64,000 nucleotides of DNA from an uncultured Clostridium sp. Lineage in GTDB: Bacteria; Bacillota; Clostridia; Lachnospirales; Lachnospiraceae. Position numbers and translations under genes: made by a program. The notes under the pieces were generated by a model that did not search any database, was not told where the DNA came from, and saw nothing but the letters and a program-made list of their open reading frames with translations. The stretch covers positions 1 through 64,000 of the forward strand of contig UQMJ01000001.1 of NCBI GenBank assembly GCA_900542035.1. The letters run 5' to 3'. This document shows, piece after piece, positions 34,879 through 42,894 of the stretch (within the stretch, counting starts at the first letter, position 1; each line of letters begins with the position of its first letter).

Positions 34879-36450
34879 ATGAGATTACTGATTGTAGATG
34901 ATCAGCCAGGAGTTTTAGAGGGATTAAAAGAGGGGATTGATTGGGAAAAAGAGGGGTTTGTCTATGTTTCCTCTGCTCAAAATGCAGCAAAAGCAAGAGA
35001 AGAATTTGAGAAAACCCCTCCAGACATTATGCTGTGTGATATCGAAATGCCAGTTGAAACTGGACTGGATTTATTTAAATGGGTAAAAGAAAACAATTAT
35101 AAGACTTGTTGTGTATTTTTAACCAGCCATGCAGAATTCAGCTATGCGAAAGAGGCGATTCGTCTGGGAGCATTTGATTATATTGTTTCTCCAGCTCCAT
35201 ATCAAGAGGTTACAGCTACAATTCGGAGAGCAGCAGAGTTTGTAAGCACAAATAAAAAGAAGCAGATGATTTATGATGTTGGAGAACAGCTTTTAGCAGA
35301 TAAAATTCAAATAGTATCCAGTTTGCAAAGGGATTTGATCTTGGGGGCGCCTGTAAGAGGGTTTGCAGAAAAAATAGGAGCATTGGGCTCTCTTCCAGTT
35401 AGAGGTAAACCTTGCTTTTTGGTAATGATTCAGATTCTTCGATATCATTCTTTGACAGATAGACTTGAGACTGGGGAGATTTCTGTGGAAATGGGAAAAA
35501 TATTGAATCAGATTTTTGTAGAGAATACCAGTTATATCGTAGTTAGTCAAATGAATGACAGCATTATGGCTTTTATGCTGCAGGATAAAGGACAAGCTGA
35601 TGTAGATAAGACAATAAGCCGGTTAGAAACTTTTTTAGCAGAATGTAAGCCTGCATTCTGCTGCAGCCTGGCATGTTATCTGGATGGTCCACTCCTTTTA
35701 AAAGAAATGGGGGAAGGATGGAAACGGCTATTGGAGAAAAAGGAACAAAATGTAAGTCTTCATTCAGGGATCATTGCTGGAAAGAACGAAGACGAGAAGA
35801 GAGTTCCTTATCAATATCATATGGCACAAATCCAGCATTGGTCCAGCCTGTTAGCAGAAGGATATGGCTCTACCATGGAAAAAGAGGCAAACAACCTGTT
35901 GGATTCATTGGCAAAAGAAAATATGCTGACAGTTCAGGCCTTAAATTATTTTTATCAGGATTTTCTATATATGCTCTATGGAACAATGGAAAATAAAAAT
36001 CTAGGAATTCATAGTTTGTTTGCTGCGCCGGAAGAACAGGAGCTTTATCGAGATGGGATGAAATCTATCGATCAGATGAAAGCGTTGATTCATCATGTAG
36101 CAGAACGGTATCAGGAGCAGAGGAGTGAGGATGCTCAAAAGGCAGCTGTATTTGAGATACTGCATTACATTAATGAACATCTGGAAGAAGAACTGAGACG
36201 AGATGATCTTGCGGAGTATGTTCACTTAAATCCCGATTATATAGCAAGAATTTTTAAGAGGGAAATTGGTATTACAATTAAAGAATATATTACCAATCGG
36301 AAAATGAGAGAAGCACAAAGTCTTTTAAGGACAACAGCGCTTCCAGTTAGTTTTATTGCAGCAAAATTAGGATATAGCAATTTTAGTTATTTTTCACAAA
36401 CCTATAAAAAAGTAATGGGAATGAGTCCGCAAGAGGAACGGGGAAGATAG
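34879..36450 (+). CDS. AraC-type response regulator, YesN class
   Basis: Response regulator of 523 residues. The receiver domain has the acidic pair in IVDDQPG and the phospho-acceptor Asp54 in MLCDIEMP. A middle region of about 280 residues follows. The C-terminus is a double helix-turn-helix AraC domain (EYVHLNPDYIARIFKREIG ... AAKLGYSNFSYFSQTYKK). It is cognate to the YesM-type kinase upstream. It most likely activates the importer-sulfatase operon. The REC switch position that is usually Lys appears in IVSPAPYQE without a lysine, so the phosphorylation switch may be unusual. Confidence 0.92.
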   Translation: MRLLIVDDQPGVLEGLKEGIDWEKEGFVYVSSAQNAAKAREEFEKTPPDIMLCDIEMPVETGLDLFKWVKENNYKTCCVFLTSHAEFSYAKEAIRLGAFDYIVSPAPYQEVTATIRRAAEFVSTNKKKQMIYDVGEQLLADKIQIVSSLQRDLILGAPVRGFAEKIGALGSLPVRGKPCFLVMIQILRYHSLTDRLETGEISVEMGKILNQIFVENTSYIVVSQMNDSIMAFMLQDKGQADVDKTISRLETFLAECKPAFCCSLACYLDGPLLLKEMGEGWKRLLEKKEQNVSLHSGIIAGKNEDEKRVPYQYHMAQIQHWSSLLAEGYGSTMEKEANNLLDSLAKENMLTVQALNYFYQDFLYMLYGTMENKNLGIHSLFAAPEEQELYRDGMKSIDQMKALIHHVAERYQEQRSEDAQKAAVFEILHYINEHLEEELRRDDLAEYVHLNPDYIARIFKREIGITIKEYITNRKMREAQSLLRTTALPVSFIAAKLGYSNFSYFSQTYKKVMGMSPQEERGR

Positions 36451-36456
36451 ATGCAA

Positions 36457-36500
36457 TAAAAAGGAATCGCCAGAACATAAACTGGACGATTCCTTTTTAT
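36457..36500. terminator. Bidirectional intrinsic terminator
   Basis: AAAGGAATCGCCAG pairs with CTGGACGATTCCTTT (one mismatch), flanked by an A-run and a T-run. It lies between the convergent regulator and GH3 genes. Confidence 0.8.
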
Positions 36501-36523
36501 TAAAATTGATTTGGTATGAATTT

Positions 36524-38968
36524 TTATTCTACTGTAACCGGACAGGTATAAACTCTCTTACCCATAACATCGGTTTTCTTGCCAGTCAGGGTAACCACGT
36601 CTGAAAATGCAATGTCGTGGGCGCTGGTTCCTATCATAAGGTCCATGGTGGTCGGTTCTACCACAAATTCCATAAATTCGTTATAATAACCGAGCTGCGC
36701 AGTGTTTAAGAAGAAAGTGAGTTTTTTCTCCTCGCCAGGTTCCAGAGTGATGCGCTTAAATCCGGCTAACTGTTTAACAGGGCGGATTACGTGAGCCTTT
36801 TTGGTGTGGTAGTAAAGCTGCACAACTTCGTCGCCAGTCCGGTTACCTGTGTTTTTCACTTTGCAGGAAACCGTGATGACGCCGTCTGTAGGAACTTCTT
36901 TTTCTGCGATGGCAAAATCGGATAATTCAAAGGTGGTATAGCTTAATCCGTGGCCAAAGCAAAATAGCGGAGCGTTGCTTTCATCTACATAGCCGCCAGA
37001 GAAAATAGCAGAACCTAAACTGTCTGTTTTGGAAGCATAGCCGCTTCCGGCTCTGTGATTGTAAGTAACCGGAACCTGTCCGACGCTGCGTGCAACTGTA
37101 GTGGTAAGCTTTCCGCCAGGATTAGAGGTTCCGTCCAGGACGTCGGCAACGACTTTGCCGGCTCTCGCACCAGGCATCCAGGCCTGAATCATAGCGCTTG
37201 TGTGCTCGCAGGCCCAGGGAAGGGAGAAGATACCAGGGCCGTAAAGAACTAGTATAACGGGCTTTCCTGCTGCTGCAACAGCTTCTAATAATTGCTGCTG
37301 AACCCCAGGTAAATCCAGGCGGCATCGGTCTTTTCCTTCGCCGCCGGTAACGCCTACCCAGCCGCAGTTACCGCCACAGGCCATAATTACCACATCGCTA
37401 TCTTTTGCTGCTTGTACGGCATCTGTAAATCCATCGGTTTCAGTTCCGATAATGGAACAGCCTTTAGCATAGCGGACTTCAAACCGGTCTTCCAGCTCTT
37501 CTTTTAAAGAACGACATCCCATGCTTCTTAAAACCGAATGCATATCCCCGATTTTTTCCTTATCTTCCGGTGTCAGGGCTTCCATAATGGAAGCGAATGG
37601 ATTCATGGATGTTCCGCTCTCTTTGGCTTTTGCTGCTTCATCAGCAATTCCGTTGAAAGATACCTCGTCAGAATGATCGTTGTTTCCGGCCGTTACCATT
37701 TCAATGTATGCAGGATACGTATAACCGCTGACCGGATAGCGCAGGCTGTCTGCATGAGGGCCGACCAGGGCAACTTTTGTCCCTTTCTTTAACGGAAGAG
37801 TTCCGTCATTTTTCAGCAGAACCAGGGATTTCGCTGCGATTTCTTCAGAAAACGCTTTCTTTGTGTCATTGGTCATAGAAGCAGAAAGCTTTTCTATATC
37901 CACATAAGGATGCTCGAAAAGTCCGTATTCAAATTTGACTTTCAGAACCCTGCGTACAGACTCATCTAAAAGGGCTTCGTCCAATTCACCGGAACGCACA
38001 TAATCTGGAAGATGTTTAAAAGAAGCGCCAACGGGGATTTCCGTATCGGTTCCGGCTCGTTTTGCCAGCAGTCCGGCTTCCTCATAGGTTTCGGCAGTAT
38101 GAAAATCCGTAAATGTTTTTAAAATTCCGGCTCCATCAGAAGTTAAAACACCTTCAAATTTCATGGTGTCACGCAGTAAATCGTGGGCGATTTTCCGGTT
38201 GGCAACCACGCACATTCCGTCAATTTCTGAATAATTGGCCATGACGGAACTGACGTCTGCTTCCCGCATTGCTGCTTCAAAAGGCGTTCCGAAGACTTCA
38301 TAAAGTTCTCGGTCATTCAGGCGGGCAGCAGCCGTATTAAGGCCTCCCTGAGTTTCTGAGTAGCCCAGGAAGTGTTTGGCGATACAGGCAACGCCGTCTT
38401 TGTTGTTCTGCATACCATTAATATAGTGGATTCCCATCTGGGAAGTTAAATAGGGATCTTCGCCGTAAGTTTCATACACGCGTCCCCATCTGGGATCTCT
38501 GGACACGTCGATTACCGGACTCATAGCAGAGTTGATTCCTACAGCGCGGGATTCCTCGCTGATAATCCGGCTCATTTCCTCTGCAAGTTCCGGCATCCAG
38601 GTACAGCCTACGTTAATCTGAGCAGGAAACAGGGTTCCTCCCATAGCCGGATAACCGCATAAGTTTTCAGTCTGTAAAGCTACCGGTATGCCCAGACGGG
38701 TTTCTTCTACAAAATAGTGCTGGATTTCGTTGCTGACCTGGGCAATTTTAACCGGATCAGCAAGGCCGACAAGGGAATACTGGGTAAAACGTCCATGGCC
38801 GTTGGGAAATTTTTCTTTTAACACCTCTTTCATCGGGCGTCCGTCTGTTAAGACAGTCATAGGCAGGTCGCCGCATAATTGTGCGGCTTTCTCTTCTAAG
38901 GTCATGCGTGAGAGCAGATCCTCTACACGTTCTGCTACAGGCTTTGTTGAATCCTTATATAACTCCAT
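36524..38968 (-). CDS. Glycoside hydrolase family 3 beta-glycosidase
   Basis: Large GH3 enzyme of 814 residues without a signal peptide, so intracellular. The order is the N-terminal TIM-barrel (about 60-330) with DPRWGRVYETYGEDPYL, KHFLGYS and the nucleophile region EGVLTSDGAGI (Asp near 280), then the alpha/beta sandwich (about 375-620), and a fibronectin III-like domain near the C-terminus. Most beta-glucosidases read SDW at the nucleophile; SDG here hints at a different aglycone or sugar. The promoter (39015-39043) is flanked by an AT-rich element shared with the PGI-like gene, so it probably releases the sugar for that pathway. Beta-xylosidase or N-acetylglucosaminidase activity cannot be excluded. 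Confidence 0.9.
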   Translation of the reverse strand: MELYKDSTKPVAERVEDLLSRMTLEEKAAQLCGDLPMTVLTDGRPMKEVLKEKFPNGHGRFTQYSLVGLADPVKIAQVSNEIQHYFVEETRLGIPVALQTENLCGYPAMGGTLFPAQINVGCTWMPELAEEMSRIISEESRAVGINSAMSPVIDVSRDPRWGRVYETYGEDPYLTSQMGIHYINGMQNNKDGVACIAKHFLGYSETQGGLNTAAARLNDRELYEVFGTPFEAAMREADVSSVMANYSEIDGMCVVANRKIAHDLLRDTMKFEGVLTSDGAGILKTFTDFHTAETYEEAGLLAKRAGTDTEIPVGASFKHLPDYVRSGELDEALLDESVRRVLKVKFEYGLFEHPYVDIEKLSASMTNDTKKAFSEEIAAKSLVLLKNDGTLPLKKGTKVALVGPHADSLRYPVSGYTYPAYIEMVTAGNNDHSDEVSFNGIADEAAKAKESGTSMNPFASIMEALTPEDKEKIGDMHSVLRSMGCRSLKEELEDRFEVRYAKGCSIIGTETDGFTDAVQAAKDSDVVIMACGGNCGWVGVTGGEGKDRCRLDLPGVQQQLLEAVAAAGKPVILVLYGPGIFSLPWACEHTSAMIQAWMPGARAGKVVADVLDGTSNPGGKLTTTVARSVGQVPVTYNHRAGSGYASKTDSLGSAIFSGGYVDESNAPLFCFGHGLSYTTFELSDFAIAEKEVPTDGVITVSCKVKNTGNRTGDEVVQLYYHTKKAHVIRPVKQLAGFKRITLEPGEEKKLTFFLNTAQLGYYNEFMEFVVEPTTMDLMIGTSAHDIAFSDVVTLTGKKTDVMGKRVYTCPVTVE

Positions 38969-39014
38969 AAAAAATCCTCCTCAATAAACGTAAAGCGAAT
39001 CAACGGTTTCTTTC

Positions 39015-39067
39015 AGTATAGCAGTCAGAAAATAAGAAGTCAATTATTTAATTAAATTAAATAAAAA
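39015..39067 (-). promoter_or_regulatory. GH3 promoter with AT-rich operator-like element
   Basis: On the minus strand: TTGACT (39043-39038), 17 bases, TATACT (39020-39015). Directly upstream is the AT-rich element 39041-39067, containing ATTATTTAATTAAATTAAA. The same element-to--35 junction (AAATAATTGAC) occurs at the PGI-like promoter. Confidence 0.65.
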
Positions 39068-39113
39068 TATTTCACAAAGAGAAAGGATTCCGGATTCTAC
39101 GCAAAAAGGAACC

Positions 39114-39163
39114 CAAACGTTTGAGTAAAAAGTTGCCCTGTTTGTTATAAAATGTGCTAAAAT
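39114..39163 (+). promoter_or_regulatory. LacI-type operator site 3 and PFK-like promoter
   Basis: CAAACGTTTG (39114-39123) followed by AGTAAAAAG, then TTGCCC (39133-39138) and TAAAAT (39158-39163, spacer 19). The distance from operator to -10 is 34 bases, against 35 at the importer promoter near 16300. A shared regulator, most likely the LacI protein at 15128, is strongly suggested. Confidence 0.65.
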
Positions 39164-39231
39164 GTAGGTAGAGTAGAAACCATAGTATGTGAAAATGTTA
39201 AAAACACGGTTCAAAAAGGAGGGCGATACCA

Positions 39232-40422
39232 ATGGCAGAGAACGTATTGGTTGTTCATGGAGGAGGTCCTACAGCAGTAATCAATTCTTCCCTGTATGGA
39301 GTGCTGGAAGAGGCAAAGGCAAGCGGCAAGATTGATAAAGTTTACGGCGCAATGGGCGGCAGTGAGGCGATTTTTAAAGAACGCTTCCTGGATTTGCTCC
39401 AGTTTCCGGAGGAGAAGCTGAAACTTCTTTTGGAAACACCGGCCACTGCAATCGGGTCTTCCAGATATGCGTTGGAAGAAGAGGATTACAAAGCCATGCC
39501 GGCGATTTTTAAGAAATATAACATCAAATACGTGTTGTTAAACGGCGGCAACGGCACCATGGACACCTGCGGAAAGATTTACCATGCCTGCCAAGAGTAT
39601 GGAATCAACGTAGTGGGCATTCCCAAAACCATTGACAATGACATTGCAATTACGGATCATACTCCTGGATATGGCAGTGCGGCCCGCTACATTGCTGCAA
39701 CAACAGCAGAGGTGGGAGTGGATGTAAAATCCCTTCCGATCCATGTCTGCGTTATTGAAGCAATGGGACGGAATGCAGGATGGATTACAGCAGCGTCTGC
39801 ACTGGCAAGAAAAAATCCTGGAGATGCGCCGCATCTGATTTATCTGCCGGAGTTTCCGTTTAACGAAGACGAATTTCTGGAAGATGTGAAAAAGCTTTAC
39901 GACAAACTGGGCGGAGTCGTAGTCGTTGCCAGCGAAGGCCTGAAAAATGAAAAGGGCGAGCCAATCGTTCCGCCTATTTTTAAGAGCGGAAGAGCAACTT
40001 ATTATGGAGATGTCAGCGCTCATCTGGCCAATCTGGTTATTAAGAAGCTGGGTATTAAGGCCAGAAGCGAAAAGCCAGGCATCTGCGGCAGAGCTTCCAT
40101 CGCATGGCAGTCTCCGGTAGACAGAGACGAAGCGGTCCTGGCAGGCAGGGAAGCGCTGAAAGCTGCCATGAATGGGGAAAGCGGCGTGATGATTGGATTT
40201 ATCCGAGACGAGACAGAAGACGGATCCTATAAGATTCACGTAGAGCGGATTCCGATCGAACAGGTCATGCTGTACGAAAGAGTGATTCCAGAGTCTTACG
40301 TAAACGAGAGAAGAAATGACGTTACCGAAGAGTTTGTAAACTGGTGCCGTCCGTTAATTGGGCCGGAATTAAGAGATTTCATTGATTTTAATGATTACTA
40401 TAAGGAGGATGATAAGGAATGA
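39232..40422 (+). CDS. 6-phosphofructokinase-like kinase (group with Gly/Lys donor site)
   Basis: PFK-family kinase of 396 residues, nearest to the clostridial diphosphate-dependent branch by its PKTIDNDI, TDHTPGYGSA and EAMGRNAGW segments. The donor-site motif is GGNGT at 105-109. The residue that is Asp in diphosphate enzymes (GGND or GGDD) is Gly108, while Lys132 of PKTIDND is kept. Gly plus Lys is the combination reported for a group of ATP-using enzymes, so ATP rather than diphosphate may be the donor. The catalytic Asp135 and Asp137 are intact. It is the first gene of an operon with the TIM-like and LarA-like genes, overlapping the former by 4 bases. Likely it makes a ketose 1-phosphate. 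Confidence 0.85.
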   Translation: MAENVLVVHGGGPTAVINSSLYGVLEEAKASGKIDKVYGAMGGSEAIFKERFLDLLQFPEEKLKLLLETPATAIGSSRYALEEEDYKAMPAIFKKYNIKYVLLNGGNGTMDTCGKIYHACQEYGINVVGIPKTIDNDIAITDHTPGYGSAARYIAATTAEVGVDVKSLPIHVCVIEAMGRNAGWITAASALARKNPGDAPHLIYLPEFPFNEDEFLEDVKKLYDKLGGVVVVASEGLKNEKGEPIVPPIFKSGRATYYGDVSAHLANLVIKKLGIKARSEKPGICGRASIAWQSPVDRDEAVLAGREALKAAMNGESGVMIGFIRDETEDGSYKIHVERIPIEQVMLYERVIPESYVNERRNDVTEEFVNWCRPLIGPELRDFIDFNDYYKEDDKE

Positions 40423-41255
40423 AACACATTTTCCTGAACCTGAAACGGTTCGATATTCCAAAAGAATACGGCGGGGTCAACAGCATTGCGCCGATAAAAG
40501 ACTGGGGCGCATTTATTGTAAGCAACACCCAGGAAGCGTTGAAAACATATGCAGAAGATGACGTAGAGTTTGCTATGTATTTTCCAGAAGCCCATGTACT
40601 TGGCGCCGCGTCTGCTCTTTGCGAAAACAGTCCGGTTCAGGTGGGCTGCCAGAGCGTTTACCGAGAGGATACTGCAGTAGGAGGAAACTTCGGCGCATTT
40701 ACTACCAACCGCACTGGAAACGCCATGAAAGCGGCTGGATGCACGACTACCATTATCGGCCACTGTGAAGAGCGCCGCGACAAGGCAGGAGTGTTGGCAG
40801 AGGCAGGAGTTACCGATACTGCGGCAGTCAACCGTCTGTTAAATAAAGAGATTCAGGCAGCGGTAAAGGCAGGTCTGAGCGTGTTATACTGCATCGGGGA
40901 GTCTGCCGAAGAGCAGGACAGATGGCAGGAAGTATTAAAAGAGCAGCTTACAACCGGTCTGGAAGGTGTTGATAAGTCTAAAGTAACTATCGCTTACGAG
41001 CCAATCTGGGCCATCGGACCAGGCAAGATTCCGCCGGATAAAGACTATATTACCAAGATTGGCGCTTACGTCAAAGAAGTAACCGGCGATATGGACGTTG
41101 TATACGGCGGCGGCTTAAAGGTAGACAATGCAGAAATGCTGGCGTCCATTCCGGTAATGGACGGAGGTCTGATTGCACTGACCAGATTCCAGGGAGAAAT
41201 TGGTTTCTATCCGGACGAGTATTTAGAGATTATCAGAACCTATATGGGTAAATAA
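40419..41255 (+). CDS. Triosephosphate isomerase-like protein with changed phosphate loops
   Basis: TIM-barrel isomerase of 278 residues. Catalytic residues are kept: Lys9 in NLK, His115 in GHCEERR and Glu194 in YEPIWAIG. The phosphate-binding parts are not: YGGSV reads YGGGL (229-233), and the GGASL loop that holds the phosphate through its backbone reads ALTRF (253-257). The hinge loop is PGKIPP instead of TGK. It is thus an aldose-ketose isomerase for a related but different triose or tetrose. TIM paralogs for tetrulose phosphates (EryH/LerI) are a known precedent. The start overlaps the PFK-like gene (ATGA). It is very unlikely to be the housekeeping TIM. Confidence 0.82.
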   Translation: MKHIFLNLKRFDIPKEYGGVNSIAPIKDWGAFIVSNTQEALKTYAEDDVEFAMYFPEAHVLGAASALCENSPVQVGCQSVYREDTAVGGNFGAFTTNRTGNAMKAAGCTTTIIGHCEERRDKAGVLAEAGVTDTAAVNRLLNKEIQAAVKAGLSVLYCIGESAEEQDRWQEVLKEQLTTGLEGVDKSKVTIAYEPIWAIGPGKIPPDKDYITKIGAYVKEVTGDMDVVYGGGLKVDNAEMLASIPVMDGGLIALTRFQGEIGFYPDEYLEIIRTYMGK

Positions 41256-41275
41256 AGAAAAGAAGGAGAATTACT

Positions 41276-42763
41276 ATGAAATTAGAGTTTGAATATGGCC
41301 AGGGATTAATGGCTGCAGAACTTCCCGACAATACAGACGTATTTATTCCAGGTGTGACCGTACCGGATCCGCCTTGCATTCCAGAAGAAGAATTAGAGGC
41401 AAAGACCTTAGAGTCTATCCGCAATCCCATTGGAATGCCGCCTCTGACCGAGCTGGCTCACAAGGGATCCAAGGTTACCATTATTTTCCCAGACCGTGTA
41501 AAAGGCGGCGAGCAACCCACCTCCCACAGAAAAGTTTCTATTAAACTGATTCTGAAGGAGTTATACAGCGTTGGCGTGGAAAAGAAAGATATTTTATTAA
41601 TCTGTTCCAATGGTCTTCACAGAAAGAATACCAAAGAAGAGATTTACAACGTATTAGGACCGGAACTGTTTAATGAATTCTGGTATACCGGACAGATTAT
41701 CAACCACGACAGTGAGGATTACGATCATCTGGTAGATTGCGGACTGACAGACAGAGGTGATCCGGTATTCTTAAACCGTTACGTACACGACAGTGATGTT
41801 GCAATTCTGATCGGCCATACCCAGGGCAATCCATACGGCGGCTATTCAGGCGGCTATAAGCACTGCGCTACCGGTTTAAACCACTGGAGTTCCATTGCTT
41901 CCCACCACGTTCCGCAGGTTATGCACCGCGAAGACTTTACTCCGGTCAGCGGAAAATCCCTGATGAGAACAAAATTTGACGAGATTGGTATGAAGATGGA
42001 AGAGCATATGGGCAAGAAATTTTTCTGCTGCGATGCGGTACTGGATACCAAGTCCCGTCAGATTGAGATCAACAGCGGTTATGCAAAAGAGATGCAGCCA
42101 ATTTCCTGGAAGATGGCAGACAAGCGTACCTACGTTCCGTTTGCAGAAGAAAAATATGACGTCATGGTATTTGGTATGCCTCAGTTCTTCCACTATGGAG
42201 ACGGCATGGGAACCAACCCGATTATGATGATGCAGGCACTGTCTGCACAGGTTATCCGCCATAAGAGAGTTATGAAGGACAACTGCGTCATTATCTGTGC
42301 ATCTATCTGCAACGGTTACTTCCATGATGAATTATGGCCATATCTGCGTGAATGCTACGATATGTTCCAGCATGACCATATGAACGTACTGACGGATATG
42401 GACCGGTACGGCCAGTTATTTGCCACCAATGAAGAATATATCCGGAAATACCGCTTCGGAAACGCATTCCATCCATTCCATGGATTCTCCATGATGAGCT
42501 GCGGCCAGATTGCAGAGATGAACACGTCTGCTATTTATATCTGCGGCGCCCAGGAGCCTGGATATGCAAGAGGCATGGGCTTAAAGACACGCGCAACTAT
42601 TGAAGAAGCTCTTCAGGATGCAATGAAGAAATATGTTGGCCCGAATCCGAAGATCCTGGCTCTTCCGCAGACCTTCAAGTGCAGCGCGGTTCATCTGATG
42701 ATGAAAGACGAGGTTTATGACGGAACCAACCACTGCGCACATCCGGATGCATATGTAAAATAA
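41276..42763 (+). CDS. LarA-like nickel-pincer racemase family protein (DUF2088)
   Basis: Two-domain protein of 495 residues related to lactate racemase LarA and its 2-hydroxyacid racemase/epimerase relatives. Aligned active-site features: FPDRV (Asp-Arg pair), SNGLHRKN (first catalytic-type His), and YSGGYKHCATG with the lysine that anchors the pincer cofactor, then GLNHWSS. The cofactor-making proteins LarB, LarC and LarE are not in this window. It is the third gene of the PFK-like/TIM-like operon, 20 bases after the latter, which suggests it inverts or epimerises a hydroxy group in the same pathway. Substrates of relatives include lactate, malate and gluconate; none can be chosen here. Confidence 0.82.
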   Translation: MKLEFEYGQGLMAAELPDNTDVFIPGVTVPDPPCIPEEELEAKTLESIRNPIGMPPLTELAHKGSKVTIIFPDRVKGGEQPTSHRKVSIKLILKELYSVGVEKKDILLICSNGLHRKNTKEEIYNVLGPELFNEFWYTGQIINHDSEDYDHLVDCGLTDRGDPVFLNRYVHDSDVAILIGHTQGNPYGGYSGGYKHCATGLNHWSSIASHHVPQVMHREDFTPVSGKSLMRTKFDEIGMKMEEHMGKKFFCCDAVLDTKSRQIEINSGYAKEMQPISWKMADKRTYVPFAEEKYDVMVFGMPQFFHYGDGMGTNPIMMMQALSAQVIRHKRVMKDNCVIICASICNGYFHDELWPYLRECYDMFQHDHMNVLTDMDRYGQLFATNEEYIRKYRFGNAFHPFHGFSMMSCGQIAEMNTSAIYICGAQEPGYARGMGLKTRATIEEALQDAMKKYVGPNPKILALPQTFKCSAVHLMMKDEVYDGTNHCAHPDAYVK

Positions 42764-42769
42764 AGGAAG

Positions 42770-42810
42770 CAGTTCAGGCGGGCAGGAAGATGCATGGCTG
42801 AATGTTATAA
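42770..42810 (-). repeat. Dispersed palindromic repeat, copy C (inverted)
   Basis: Read on the minus strand it begins TTATAACATTCAGCCATGC and continues ATCTTCCTGCCCGC, nearly identical to copy B. The end CCTGAACTG recalls the outer repeat. It lies just after the LarA-like gene. Confidence 0.65.
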
Positions 42811-42820
42811 AAAAACCAAC

Positions 42821-42848
42821 TCAGGACGGCGAACCCATGCCGTCCTGA
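42821..42848. repeat. Perfect 10-base hairpin
   Basis: TCAGGACGGC and GCCGTCCTGA pair perfectly across an 8-base loop. On the minus strand a T-run follows. On the plus strand there is none, so termination of the LarA-like transcript here is only possible, not clear. Confidence 0.45.
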
Positions 42849-42894
42849 ACGTTTACCTATAAAGAAAATTCTGACTGGGGAGAAAGGGGATACT

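Noticed and set aside
39538..40239. Long antisense frame opposite the PFK-like gene
   Set aside because: No family resemblance and no ribosome binding site; it is the shadow of a strongly supported gene.
42821..42848. Intrinsic terminator after the LarA-like gene
   Set aside because: Perfect stem but no T-run on the plus strand, so it is listed only as a hairpin.
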